Below, piece after piece: positions 1-6,520 of a stretch of 6,520 nucleotides of DNA. Under the pieces are notes generated by a model, which saw only the letters and a list, made by a program, of their open reading frames with translations, made no database searches and was not told where the DNA came from. Positions within the stretch are counted from its first letter, which is position 1; the number at the start of each line of letters is the position of its first letter. The position numbers and the translations under genes are program-made. Location of the stretch: NCBI GenBank assembly GCA_023436825.1, contig JAEZHS010000287.1, positions 1-6,520 of the forward strand, given 5' to 3'. This stretch comes from Pseudomonadota bacterium. Its GTDB lineage: Bacteria > Pseudomonadota > Alphaproteobacteria > Reyranellales > Reyranellaceae.

Positions 1-478
1 CGGTGGCGGAGCCGCACCGCGTCCCGGCGGCGGCGCGCAGGCCGCTGCACCACCGCCGCCGTCACCCGCTGCGCCGCCGGCGGCGGCGGGCGGCAACGCC
101 GATCAAATGTACCACGACGCCATGAAGAAGCTGCAGGACGGCGATAATGCCGGCGCCGAGCGCGCCTTCAAGACGTTCCTGCAGGCCAATCCCAAGCACA
201 CGCTGGCGGGCAATGCGCAGTACTGGCTGGGCGAGAGCTACTATGCGCGCAAGGACTACCAGAACGCCATGACGGCGTTCGCCGAGGGCTACAAGAGCTA
301 CAAGACCAGCCCCAAGGGCCCCGACAACCTCCTGAAGCTCGGCATCACGCTCGCCGTGATGGGCCGCAAGGCCGATGCCTGCCAGGTCTTCGCCAAGTTC
401 AGCCAGGACTATCCGCGCGCCACCGACCTGCAGAAGCGCCGCGTCGACCAGGAGCGCCACAAGAACGGCTGCGGGTGA
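1..478 (+). CDS. cpoB: CpoB (YbgF) Tol-Pal associated TPR protein, 3' part
   Basis: This is the C-terminal 158 residues of a periplasmic protein that, in the well-studied family members, works with the Tol-Pal machine to couple peptidoglycan synthesis to outer-membrane constriction at division. The frame is open from base 2, so the start and any signal peptide lie upstream of the window. Visible residues 1-33 are a Gly/Ala/Pro linker of the kind that joins the N-terminal coiled coil to the TPR domain. About three TPR-like helix pairs follow (roughly visible residues 33-66, 70-103 and 107-140), with the family-typical NAQYWLGESYYARKDY segment. Two cysteines (visible residues 127 and 157) could form a disulfide in the periplasm; that is inference. 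The TGA stop overlaps the GTG start of tilS. Family assignment is firm; the linker start is not informative. Confidence 0.9.
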   Translation, partial: GGGAAPRPGGGAQAAAPPPPSPAAPPAAAGGNADQMYHDAMKKLQDGDNAGAERAFKTFLQANPKHTLAGNAQYWLGESYYARKDYQNAMTAFAEGYKSYKTSPKGPDNLLKLGITLAVMGRKADACQVFAKFSQDYPRATDLQKRRVDQERHKNGCG

Positions 479-1554
479 GCACGACCGACAACCGACTTAT
501 CGACGCTGCGGAGTTCGCCCGCCTGATGGCGCCGTTCGAGCCGTTCGAACGCGCGCCCGTGGTTGCCGTCGCCGTGTCCGGCGGACGCGATTCGCTGGCC
601 CTGGCGTTGCTGGCCCGGCAGTGGGCCGCCGCGCGCGGTGGTCGGATCGTCGGGCTGGTCGTCGATCATGCGCTGCGCCTGGAATCGGCGGCGGAGGCAG
701 CGACGACCGAGGCGCTGCTTGGACGCCACGGCTGCGATGTCGAGATCCTGCGCTGGTCCGAAGCCAAGCCGCGCGCTGGCCTCCAGGATGCCGCCCGTAC
801 GGCACGCTACCGGCTGCTGCGCGAAGCGTGTCACAGACTAGGCATTCTCCATCTGCTGGTCGCTCATCATGCCGACGACCAGGCCGAGACGGTGACCATG
901 CGCGCCGCGCGGCGGAGCGGGCCCGATGGTCTTGCCGGCATGTCGGCGGCGGTCGAGCTCCCGGAGGTGCGGCTGTTGCGGCCGCTGCTCGGAGTTCACC
1001 GGGCGCGCCTCACCGCGACGCTGCTTGCTCGCGGCGTGCCGTGGCTCGACGATCCCTCCAATGCCGATCTGCGCTTCGAGCGGGCAAGGCTGCGGGCGGC
1101 CCGCCTGCCGGCGACGCCGGCCGCCGATCGGGGGCGGTCAACGCGCGAACTGAAGCTTGCCGCGGTCTCGGTCGAGGTTCTGGAGATCTCGCCGGCCCGC
1201 GACGTGGCCATCGACCGGTCGGCCTTCGCTCGCCTGGGGCACGACCAGCAGGCGAGACTGCTGAGCCGGGTGGTCCAGGCGGTCGCCGGCGGCGATCACC
1301 CACCGCGACGGGACCGGCTGGACCGGGCAATCGACCGCCTGTGCGGCCCGGTAGCCCGCGGAAAGTCCGGCCTTGCGCAGGATTTCACCCTGTCTGCATG
1401 TAGGTTGCTGCTGCGCCAAGTGCCGCAAAGCCGCCGGCTGCGGTGGATTGTTCGGCCCGAGCATGGCAGGAGAGATGGCAGAAACGGGGCGCAGCCCCTG
1501 ATTCCGGCTGCTTTTTTTGCTTGCGGCGCGTCTCTTTCTACCCATCTAGAATGA
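475..1554 (+). CDS. tilS: tRNA(Ile)-lysidine synthetase TilS
   Basis: TilS is a cytoplasmic, ATP-dependent enzyme that attaches lysine to C34 of the CAU-anticodon isoleucine tRNA, so that it reads AUA and is charged with isoleucine instead of methionine. The 359-residue product has the N-type PP-loop SGGRDS at residues 35-40, the HHADDQAET block at 131-139, the DPSN motif at 193-196 and the basic FERARLR segment at 201-207. The C-terminal part (about 295-359), with [13 protein letters not shown] and the ending [12 protein letters not shown], resembles alphaproteobacterial TilS. The GTG start at 475 is chosen because the residues before the next ATG (527) look family-like and because it gives a GTGA overlap with cpoB, suggesting translational coupling. 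No good Shine-Dalgarno is visible. The stretch between about 208 and 240 looks shorter than usual for the family, but the frame stays open and no frameshift is apparent. Confidence 0.93.
   Translation: MSTTDNRLIDAAEFARLMAPFEPFERAPVVAVAVSGGRDSLALALLARQWAAARGGRIVGLVVDHALRLESAAEAATTEALLGRHGCDVEILRWSEAKPRAGLQDAARTARYRLLREACHRLGILHLLVAHHADDQAETVTMRAARRSGPDGLAGMSAAVELPEVRLLRPLLGVHRARLTATLLARGVPWLDDPSNADLRFERARLRAARLPATPAADRGRSTRELKLAAVSVEVLEISPARDVAIDRSAFARLGHDQQARLLSRVVQAVAGGDHPPRRDRLDRAIDRLCGPVARGKSGLAQDFTLSACRLLLRQVPQSRRLRWIVRPEHGRRDGRNGAQPLIPAAFFACGASLSTHLE
1491..1518 (+). terminator. Terminator-like hairpin with T7 tract inside the 3' end of tilS
   Basis: GCAGCC (1491-1496) pairs perfectly with GGCTGC (1506-1511) around a 9-base loop, and seven Ts (1512-1518) follow at once. 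This is the form of a Rho-independent terminator, though the 6-bp stem is short. It lies inside tilS, about 34 bases before its stop codon, and encodes the conserved QPLIPAAFF peptide, so part of the pattern is fixed by protein sequence. A second hairpin (GGGGC 1486-1490 with GCCCC 1494-1498) uses the same bases and would exclude it. Translating ribosomes should suppress the structure. Function is inferred only. Confidence 0.35.
1520..1547 (+). promoter_or_regulatory. Candidate heat-shock (sigma-32/RpoH) promoter for ftsH
   Basis: CTTGCG at 1520-1525 resembles the -35 element CTTGAA, and ACCCATCT at 1540-1547 matches seven of eight positions of the E. coli sigma-32 -10 element CCCCATNT, with a gap of 14 bases between them. 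The start of transcription would fall near 1553-1556, about 25 bases before the ftsH start. ftsH is a known sigma-32 target in E. coli and is heat-responsive in some alphaproteobacteria, which raises the plausibility. TAGAAT (1547-1552) also resembles a housekeeping -10 box, but no -35 box lies at the right distance. The -35 match is only partial. Confidence 0.4.
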
Positions 1555-1583
1555 ACTCTCATCCTGTTGGAAAACACCCGTGA
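1551..1583 (+). other. Ten-codon mini-ORF bridging tilS and ftsH
   Basis: An ATG at 1551 overlaps the tilS stop as ATGA and opens a frame encoding [10 protein letters not shown], whose TGA (1581-1583) overlaps the GTG start of ftsH as GTGA. It could carry terminating tilS ribosomes to the ftsH start by reinitiation. There is no Shine-Dalgarno before it, and its codons (TCT, CAT, CCT, GTT, GGA, AAA) lack the C/G third-position bias of the neighbours, so it may be chance. If translated, it would be a coupling device, not a functional peptide. Confidence 0.2.
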
Positions 1584-3529
1584 ACCCTTTCAACCGTAAC
1601 GCTGCCCTGTGGATTGTCATCGTGCTGCTTCTGGCGCTGCTCTACAGCGTCTTCCAGGGCGGAGCGACCCGGTCGGCAGGCAACACGGTTTCCTATTCGG
1701 ACTTCGTGCGCGCCGTCGAGCAGCGCCAGGTCCAGGACGTCCGCATCCAGGGCAACACCATCACCGGCACCTTCCGCGAGCCGCGCAACGGCGTGCAGAA
1801 GTTCGCGACCTACGTGCCCAGCACCCCGGTCGACGAGCAGCTGATGCCGATGCTGATCAAGAACGTCGACCGCGTCGACGCCGGGCCGGCGGAGGAGGGC
1901 GTCAACCTCGGCTCCATCTTCGTGAGTTGGTTGCCGGTGCTGGTTCTTGTCGGTGTCTACATCTTCTTCCTGCGCCAGATGCAGAGCGGCACCGGCCGCG
2001 CCATGGGCTTCGGCAAGTCGCGGTCGCGCCTGCTGACCGAGAAGCACGGCCGCGTCACCTTCGAGGACGTTGCCGGCATCGACGAGGCCAAGGCCGAGCT
2101 CGAGGAGATCGTCGACTTCCTGAAGGACCCGCAGAAGTTCCAGCGCCTGGGCGGCAAGATCCCCAAGGGCTGCCTGCTGGTCGGCCCGCCGGGTACCGGT
2201 AAGACCCTGTTGGCCCGCGCCATCGCCGGCGAAGCCAACGTGCCGTTCTTCACGATCTCGGGCTCCGACTTCGTCGAGATGTTCGTGGGCGTCGGCGCCA
2301 GCCGCGTGCGCGACATGTTCGAGCAGGCCAAGAAGAATGCACCCTGCATCGTGTTCATCGATGAAATCGACGCCGTCGGCCGCCATCGTGGCGCGGGCCT
2401 CGGCGGCGGCAACGACGAGCGCGAGCAGACGCTGAACCAGTTGCTGGTCGAGATGGACGGCTTCGAGTCGAACGAAGGCGTCATCCTGATCGCCGCCACC
2501 AACCGTCCCGACGTGCTCGATCCCGCGCTGCTGCGGCCGGGCCGCTTCGACCGTCAGGTCATCGTGCCCAATCCCGACGTCGGCGGCCGCGAGAAGATCC
2601 TCAAGGTCCATATGCGCAAGGTGCCGCTGGCGCCCGATGTCGAGCCGCGCGTGCTGGCGCGCGGTACGCCGGGCTTCTCGGGCGCCGACCTCGCCAACCT
2701 GGTGAACGAGGCCGCTCTTCGCGCGGCCCGCGTCGGCAAGCGACTGGTCACCATGGGCGACTTCGAATACGCCAAGGACAAGGTCCTGATGGGCACCGAG
2801 CGCCGCTCGATGGCCATGACCGACGAGGAGAAGAAGCTCACGGCCTACCATGAGGCGGGCCATGCGCTGGTCGCCATGCACGTGCCGAAGAGCGATCCGC
2901 TGCACAAGGTCACGATCATCCCGCGCGGCCGCGCGCTGGGCGTGACCATGCAGCTGCCCGAGCGCGACCATCTCAGCCATACCAAGCAGTTCCTGGAATC
3001 GCGCCTGGCCATCATGTTCGGCGGCCGGATCGCCGAGGAGATCATCTTCGGACCGGAGAACGTCACCACCGGTGCGGCGAGCGACATCCAGGTCGCCACG
3101 CAGACCGCGCGCGGCATGATCACCGCCTACGGCATGTCCGAGAAGCTCGGCCGCGTACGCTACCAGGCCAACGAGCAGGAAGTATTCCTGGGCCACGCCG
3201 TGACCCAGACACAGAACGTGTCGGAGGCCACCGCCCAGCTCATCGACCAGGAGGTCCGCCGCCTGATCGAGGAAGCCGAAGGCAAGGCGCGCCAGATCCT
3301 GACAGACCATCTGGAAGACCTGCATCTCATCGCCAAGGCGCTGCTCGAGTACGAGACGCTCTCCAACGACGAGATTGGCCAGATCCTGCGGGGCGAGAAG
3401 ATCGTGCGCGACGATACCGGTGGCGCGGGCCACACCGACCGCCGCCGTCGCGCGTCGGTGCCGACCAGCTCCGGGCAGGGCGCCGGCCCGTCACCTGGCG
3501 CCAATCCCGAGCCGCAGCCGGGGGTGTGA
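1580..3529 (+). CDS. ftsH: ATP-dependent zinc metalloprotease FtsH
   Basis: FtsH is a hexameric inner-membrane AAA+ protease that extracts and degrades misfolded membrane proteins and regulatory substrates. In E. coli these include the heat-shock sigma factor and LpxC. The 649-residue product has a first membrane segment at about 8-26, a periplasmic domain to about 111 and a second membrane segment at about 112-132. The AAA domain carries Walker A GPPGTGKT (202-209), the pore motif FVG (235-237), Walker B IVFIDEID (257-264) and the SRH region (about 306-325). The protease domain has HEAGH at 424-428 and the likely third zinc ligand Asp502, spaced as in E. coli. The last 35 or so residues are a Gly/Pro/Ser tail. 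The GTG start directly precedes the N-terminal membrane helix; GGA at 1569-1571 is a weak ribosome site. The TGA overlaps the folP start. Identification is certain. Confidence 0.98.
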   Translation: MNPFNRNAALWIVIVLLLALLYSVFQGGATRSAGNTVSYSDFVRAVEQRQVQDVRIQGNTITGTFREPRNGVQKFATYVPSTPVDEQLMPMLIKNVDRVDAGPAEEGVNLGSIFVSWLPVLVLVGVYIFFLRQMQSGTGRAMGFGKSRSRLLTEKHGRVTFEDVAGIDEAKAELEEIVDFLKDPQKFQRLGGKIPKGCLLVGPPGTGKTLLARAIAGEANVPFFTISGSDFVEMFVGVGASRVRDMFEQAKKNAPCIVFIDEIDAVGRHRGAGLGGGNDEREQTLNQLLVEMDGFESNEGVILIAATNRPDVLDPALLRPGRFDRQVIVPNPDVGGREKILKVHMRKVPLAPDVEPRVLARGTPGFSGADLANLVNEAALRAARVGKRLVTMGDFEYAKDKVLMGTERRSMAMTDEEKKLTAYHEAGHALVAMHVPKSDPLHKVTIIPRGRALGVTMQLPERDHLSHTKQFLESRLAIMFGGRIAEEIIFGPENVTTGAASDIQVATQTARGMITAYGMSEKLGRVRYQANEQEVFLGHAVTQTQNVSEATAQLIDQEVRRLIEEAEGKARQILTDHLEDLHLIAKALLEYETLSNDEIGQILRGEKIVRDDTGGAGHTDRRRRASVPTSSGQGAGPSPGANPEPQPGV

Positions 3530-4344
3530 CGCGAGCGTTTGCCGGCGTCGCCCTCGATCGCCCGAGGATCATGGCGATCGTCAATGTGACGCCGGACTCC
3601 TTTTCCGACGGCGGGCAACGCCTCGACCCAGCGCAGGCCATCGACGATGGCCTGCGTTTCGTTTCCGAGGGGGCCGACATCGTCGATGTCGGCGGCGAGT
3701 CGACACGGCCCGGTTCGCGCCCGGTCGATGCCGATGAGGAGCTGCAGCGCGTCCTGCCCGTGGTCGAGGGCCTGGCCAGGCGTGGCCTCGTTGTCTCGAT
3801 CGACACACGGCGAGCTGGCGTCGCGCGTGCCTGTCTCGACGCGGGTGCGCGCATCGTGAACGACGTATCCGCCCTCGAGGACGACCCCGCCCTCATGCCG
3901 CTGGTTGCTGAACGCGGAGCGCCGCTGATCCTGATGCATCGCCGTGGCCGGCCCGAGGAAAAGTACATCGTTCCGCCCTATGCCGATGTCGTCGGCGAGG
4001 TCCGCCATTTCCTGGTGCGGCGCGCCGAGGCCTGCCAGGCCGCCGGCATCGCTCGCGACTGCATCGCCATCGATCCCGGCCTGGGCTTTGGAAAGAACGT
4101 CGAGGAGAACGTCGCCTTGATCGCCGGGGCGGGGCAGTTGGCCGATGCCGGCTATCCTGTGCTGATCGGCGCCTCGCGCAAGAGCTTCATCGGCCGGTTG
4201 ACCGGCGTCGAGGAGCCGCGCCGGCGCGATCCGGCCTCGGTGTGGCTGGCCGTCGAGGCGACCCGGCGCGGGGCAGCCTTTGTGCGCGTCCACGACGTCG
4301 CCGGTACGCGGCAGGCCCTCGCGGTTTCGCACGCGATGCGATAA
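3526..4344 (+). CDS. folP: Dihydropteroate synthase FolP
   Basis: FolP joins 6-hydroxymethyl-7,8-dihydropterin pyrophosphate to p-aminobenzoate, giving dihydropteroate in folate synthesis; it is the sulfonamide target. The 272-residue TIM-barrel protein has all the expected motifs: [16 protein letters not shown] (15-30), [15 protein letters not shown] (49-63), IDTRRA (92-97), VNDVSAL (111-117), DPGLGFGK (183-190), GASRKSFIG (215-223) and VRVHDV (253-258). Likely substrate residues are Asn20, Asp93, Asn112, Asp183, Lys219, Arg254 and His256. The Phe26, Thr60 and Pro62 positions, tied to sulfonamide resistance when changed, look wild type. The pterin-side loop reads LMHRRGRP where LMHMxGxP is common. 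The GTG start overlaps the ftsH stop (GTGA). The ATG at 3571 would remove the residues leading into the first barrel strand. The tight overlap suggests translational coupling to ftsH. Confidence 0.97.
   Translation: MTRAFAGVALDRPRIMAIVNVTPDSFSDGGQRLDPAQAIDDGLRFVSEGADIVDVGGESTRPGSRPVDADEELQRVLPVVEGLARRGLVVSIDTRRAGVARACLDAGARIVNDVSALEDDPALMPLVAERGAPLILMHRRGRPEEKYIVPPYADVVGEVRHFLVRRAEACQAAGIARDCIAIDPGLGFGKNVEENVALIAGAGQLADAGYPVLIGASRKSFIGRLTGVEEPRRRDPASVWLAVEATRRGAAFVRVHDVAGTRQALAVSHAMR
3555..3580 (+). repeat. Inverted repeat, 8-bp arms, start of folP
   Basis: CGATCGCC (3555-3562) and GGCGATCG (3573-3580) form perfect 8-bp arms around a 10-base loop containing an in-frame ATG (3571). It is the first of three inverted repeats in the first 170 bases of folP. 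The arms fall on codons that are reverse complements of one another (GAT/ATC, CGC/GCG), so coding bias may explain it. Confidence 0.5.
3632..3656 (+). repeat. Perfect inverted repeat, 12-bp arms, one central base, in folP
   Basis: CGCAGGCCATCG (3632-3643) and its exact reverse complement (3645-3656) flank a single A at 3644. As RNA it would give a stem of about 11 bp with a 3-base loop. The codons are arranged symmetrically around GAC: CAG/CTG, GCC/GGC and ATC/GAT. The repeat itself is directly visible; any function is unknown. Confidence 0.8.
3673..3693 (+). repeat. Perfect inverted repeat, 10-bp arms, one central base, in folP
   Basis: GCCGACATCG (3673-3682) and its reverse complement (3684-3693) flank T3683. 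It shares the core CATCGNCGATG with the repeat centred 39 bases upstream. It encodes the conserved DHPS segment ADIVDVG, and again the codons are symmetric (GCC/GGC, GAC/GTC, ATC/GAT), so protein constraint plus G+C-rich wobble choice is a likely cause. Confidence 0.75.
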
Positions 4345-4355
4345 AGTTACAGTCC

Positions 4356-5711
4356 ATGTCACGACATCTCTTCGGCACCGATGGCGTTCGCGGCCGCGCC
4401 AACGCCGAGCCAATGACCGCGGAGATCGCCATGCGCATCGGCATGGCGGCGGGCCAGGTCTTCAACCGCGGCGACCATCGCCATCGCGTTGTCGTCGGCA
4501 AGGACACTCGGCTCTCCGGCTACATGATCGAGCAGGCCATGACGGCGGGCTTCCTGTCGGTCGGGGTGGACGTGCTGTTGCTCGGCCCGGTGCCGACTCC
4601 GGCCGTCGGCTTCCTGACGCGCTCGATGCGCGCCGATGTCGGGGTGATGATCTCGGCCTCGCACAATCCCTACGAGGACAACGGCATAAAGCTGTTCGGG
4701 CCCGATGGCTTCAAGCTCTCGGACGCCGTCGAGGCGCAGATCGAAGCGCTGGTCGCGTCGCCGCGTGACATCCGGCTCGCTGGATCCAGCATGATCGGCC
4801 GGGCGAAGCGGCTCGACGATGCCGACGGCCGCTATATCGAGGCGGTGAAGGCGTCGGTAAGGGGCAATCTCGACCTCACCGGTTTGAAGATCGTCGTCGA
4901 TTGCGCCAATGGGGCAGCCTACAAGGTAGCGCCGACCGTATTGTGGGAGTTGGGCGCCGAGGTGATCTCGATCGCGGTGTCGCCCGACGGCTTCAACATC
5001 AACGGCAATTGCGGCTCGACCTATCCGCAGGTGCTGCAGGAGCACGTGGTGATGCACGGCGCCGATATCGGCATCGCTCTCGATGGCGATGCCGATCGCG
5101 TCGTGCTGGCCTGCGAGCACGGTCGCCTGATCGACGGCGACCAGCTCATGGCGACCATTGCCGACCACTGGGCGAAGGACGGCCGGCTGGCCGGCGGCGG
5201 CCTGGTCGCCACCGTGATGTCGAACCTCGGGCTGGAGCGCTATCTCGGGGAGCGCAAGCTCACGCTGGTGCGCGCCGCCGTGGGCGACCGCTACGTGCTC
5301 GAGCGCATGCGCGCCGACGGCTACAATCTCGGCGGCGAGCAGTCCGGCCACATCATCATGATCGACCACGCCACGACCGGCGACGGCCTGATGGCGGCTC
5401 TCCAGGCGCTGGCGGCAATGCTCAAGGCCGGCAAGCCGGCGAGCGAGACCTTCCGTGCCTTCGAGCCGGTGCCCCAGCTCCTGAAGAACGTGCGGGTCGG
5501 CGACGCCAACGCGGCCCTCGCCGCGGCCTCGGTGGCGCAGGCGATCGCCGATGCCGAGGCGCGGCTCGGCACGGCCGGGCGCATCCTGGTGCGCAAGTCC
5601 GGCACCGAGCCCTTGATCCGCGTCATGGCCGAAGGCGACGATTCGGACCTCGTACGTACCGTGGTCGACCAGATCATCGAGGCGATCCCCCGGGTGAAGG
5701 CCTCGGCATGA
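4356..5711 (+). CDS. glmM: Phosphoglucosamine mutase GlmM
   Basis: GlmM converts glucosamine-6-phosphate to glucosamine-1-phosphate, the step before GlmU makes UDP-GlcNAc for peptidoglycan and lipid A. The 451-residue protein has the usual family length. It carries the phosphoserine loop ISASHNP with catalytic Ser102, the metal-binding DGDAD at 243-247, the sugar-binding GGEQSGH at 326-332 and the phosphate-binding [11 protein letters not shown] at 413-423. The start at 4356 is chosen because the family begins MxxxxFGTDGxRG; the same frame is open upstream to 4242, but that part overlaps folP and has no homologous look. The gap to folP is 11 bases and has no clear Shine-Dalgarno, so translation may depend on reinitiation. 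The stop overlaps thiD as ATGA. In E. coli glmM also follows ftsH and folP. Confidence 0.97.
   Translation: MSRHLFGTDGVRGRANAEPMTAEIAMRIGMAAGQVFNRGDHRHRVVVGKDTRLSGYMIEQAMTAGFLSVGVDVLLLGPVPTPAVGFLTRSMRADVGVMISASHNPYEDNGIKLFGPDGFKLSDAVEAQIEALVASPRDIRLAGSSMIGRAKRLDDADGRYIEAVKASVRGNLDLTGLKIVVDCANGAAYKVAPTVLWELGAEVISIAVSPDGFNINGNCGSTYPQVLQEHVVMHGADIGIALDGDADRVVLACEHGRLIDGDQLMATIADHWAKDGRLAGGGLVATVMSNLGLERYLGERKLTLVRAAVGDRYVLERMRADGYNLGGEQSGHIIMIDHATTGDGLMAALQALAAMLKAGKPASETFRAFEPVPQLLKNVRVGDANAALAAASVAQAIADAEARLGTAGRILVRKSGTEPLIRVMAEGDDSDLVRTVVDQIIEAIPRVKASA
5067..5096 (+). repeat. Perfect inverted repeat, 11-bp arms, 8-base loop, in glmM
   Basis: ATCGGCATCGC (5067-5077) pairs exactly with GCGATGCCGAT (5086-5096) around the loop TCTCGATG. 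It encodes [10 protein letters not shown], including the metal-binding motif, and the codons are symmetric (ATC/GAT, GGC/GCC, ATC/GAT). The strong pairing is real at sequence level, but the conserved motif and codon bias may fully explain it. Confidence 0.7.
5696..5700 (+). promoter_or_regulatory. Ribosome binding site for thiD
   Basis: GAAGG lies seven bases before the thiD ATG at 5708, inside the end of glmM. It is the best Shine-Dalgarno match at any start in this window and supports the ATGA-overlap start. Confidence 0.6.
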
Positions 5712-6502
5712 AAGGTCGTGTCCTGATCGTCGCCGGCTCGGACTCCGGCGGCGGGGCGGGCATCCAGGCGGACATCAAGGCGGTCACCGCGATGAACGCC
5801 TTTGCCGCCACCGCCATCACCGCCCTGACGGCACAGAACACCGAGGGCGTTCACGGCGTCGTGCCGATCGAGCCTGCCTTCATCGCCCAGCAGATCGAGG
5901 TCGTGTTGACCGATATCGGCGCCGACGCGCTCAAGACCGGCATGCTGCATAGCGCCGAGGTGATCGGCGTCGTCGCGGCCGCTCTGAAGAAGCATGCGCC
6001 CGGCGTGCCGCTGGTGGTCGATCCCGTGATGGTGGCCAAGGGCGGCCATCGCCTGCTGCTGAGCGAGGCCGAGGCGGCGTTGCGTGATACGCTGCTGCCG
6101 ATGGCGGCGCTGATCACGCCCAACCTGCCCGAGGCCGAGGTGCTGGCGGGCTTTCCGGTGCGCAATGAGGCCGACATGCGCCGCGCCGCCGAGCGGCTGG
6201 CCGGGCTCGGTGTCAAAGGGGTACTGCTGAAGGGCGGGCATCTCGAGGGCGACACGGTCGTCGACCTCCTGCTGCAGGACGGCCGCTTCGAACGTTTCGC
6301 CGATCCGCGCATCAGGTCCAAGCATACCCATGGCACGGGTTGCACGCTCGCCTCGGCCATCGCCGCGGGTCTCGCGCAGAAGATGAGCCTGGGCGACGCC
6401 GTCGCGCGGGCGCGCGCCTTCGTGCGAGAGGCCATCGAGACCGCACCCGTGTTCGGCCGCGGCCACGGCCCACTCAATCACGCCGTGGCGGTGAAGTCTT
6501 AG
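5708..6502 (+). CDS. thiD: Hydroxymethylpyrimidine/phosphomethylpyrimidine kinase ThiD
   Basis: ThiD phosphorylates 4-amino-5-hydroxymethyl-2-methylpyrimidine twice (HMP to HMP-P to HMP-PP), supplying the pyrimidine half of thiamine in the cytoplasm. The 264-residue product is a single ribokinase-fold domain of normal length, without a fused ThiE or tenA-like part. Visible motifs are the N-terminal [14 protein letters not shown] (9-22), [10 protein letters not shown] (41-50), KTGML (76-80), [11 protein letters not shown] (103-113), [10 protein letters not shown] (137-146), LKGGH (174-178) and the anion-hole GTGC at 209-212, with Cys212 near the catalytic site. The ATG overlaps the glmM stop as ATGA and has a fair ribosome site. 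HMP kinase activity alone versus pyridoxal kinase-like activity cannot be separated by eye, but the motifs favour ThiD. No THI-box riboswitch lies upstream, so it probably follows operon transcription, not thiamine control. Confidence 0.95.
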   Translation: MKGRVLIVAGSDSGGGAGIQADIKAVTAMNAFAATAITALTAQNTEGVHGVVPIEPAFIAQQIEVVLTDIGADALKTGMLHSAEVIGVVAAALKKHAPGVPLVVDPVMVAKGGHRLLLSEAEAALRDTLLPMAALITPNLPEAEVLAGFPVRNEADMRRAAERLAGLGVKGVLLKGGHLEGDTVVDLLLQDGRFERFADPRIRSKHTHGTGCTLASAIAAGLAQKMSLGDAVARARAFVREAIETAPVFGRGHGPLNHAVAVKS

Positions 6503-6520
6503 CTGGGGGCGCGCCACTGG

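Noticed and set aside
72..85. 14-base G+C-only palindrome in the cpoB linker
   Set aside because: It comes from a Pro/Ala/Gly codon run, so its symmetry is expected in low-complexity sequence.
542..551. CGTTCGAACG palindrome near the tilS start
   Set aside because: Five-base arms in coding sequence (PFEPFE repeat) are within chance.
375..1403. Overlapping + strand frame across cpoB and tilS
   Set aside because: Its product is Arg/Ala/Gly-rich with no family signature, while the tilS frame carries every TilS motif.
1559..3433. Long minus-strand open frame (624 codons) opposite ftsH, and similar long ones opposite folP, glmM and thiD
   Set aside because: These mirror the codon bias of certain + strand genes. 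Their translations are low-complexity runs rich in Ala, Arg, His and Asp with no recognisable motif.
3571..3573. ATG as the start of folP
   Set aside because: It would remove residues before the first barrel strand, and the GTG at 3526 gives a tight overlap with the ftsH stop.
4242..4355. N-terminal extension of GlmM to an upstream ATG
   Set aside because: It would overlap folP by about 100 bases, adds Arg-rich sequence without homology, and the family starts at the [10 protein letters not shown] position.
6499..6520. Possible end of a convergent minus-strand gene overlapping the thiD stop
   Set aside because: A minus-strand TAA lies at 6499-6501 with an open frame beyond it, but only about six codons are visible, which is too few to support a gene.

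Overview
The window reads as ordinary high-G+C chromosomal DNA from an alphaproteobacterium, probably from the Rhodospirillales or a nearby lineage. This is judged from the codon bias, the TilS and CpoB sequence style, and the gene order cpoB-tilS-ftsH-folP-glmM. The exact genus cannot be fixed from the sequence alone. All six genes lie on the + strand with almost no space between them, and no mobile element, CRISPR array, tRNA or rRNA is visible. No stretch longer than about 25 bases lacks a gene, apart from the last 18 bases of the window.

Layout: the 3' part of cpoB (Tol-Pal associated TPR protein, 5' end outside the window) overlaps tilS (tRNA-Ile lysidine synthetase) by GTGA. A 25-bp gap leads to ftsH (membrane AAA+ zinc protease). 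ftsH overlaps folP (dihydropteroate synthase) by GTGA. An 11-bp gap leads to glmM (phosphoglucosamine mutase). glmM overlaps thiD (HMP/HMP-P kinase) by ATGA, and thiD ends 18 bases before the window does. Three of the five visible starts are GTG. All assigned genes show intact catalytic motifs.

Together the genes cover envelope constriction (cpoB), decoding of AUA (tilS), membrane and regulatory proteolysis (ftsH), folate synthesis (folP), the UDP-GlcNAc precursor for peptidoglycan and LPS (glmM), and thiamine synthesis (thiD). The ftsH-folP-glmM block is also found in Escherichia coli, so it is an old arrangement. The upstream Tol-Pal/tilS join is typical of alphaproteobacteria.

The most interesting part is the tilS-ftsH junction (about 1486-1583). 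Within about 100 bases it holds a terminator-like hairpin with seven Ts inside the tilS coding sequence, a competing upstream hairpin, a sigma-32-like promoter, and a 10-codon mini-ORF that joins the tilS stop to the ftsH start by ATGA and GTGA overlaps. A second point is a set of long perfect inverted repeats inside folP and glmM that are symmetric codon by codon. I see no evidence of an undescribed multi-gene system.
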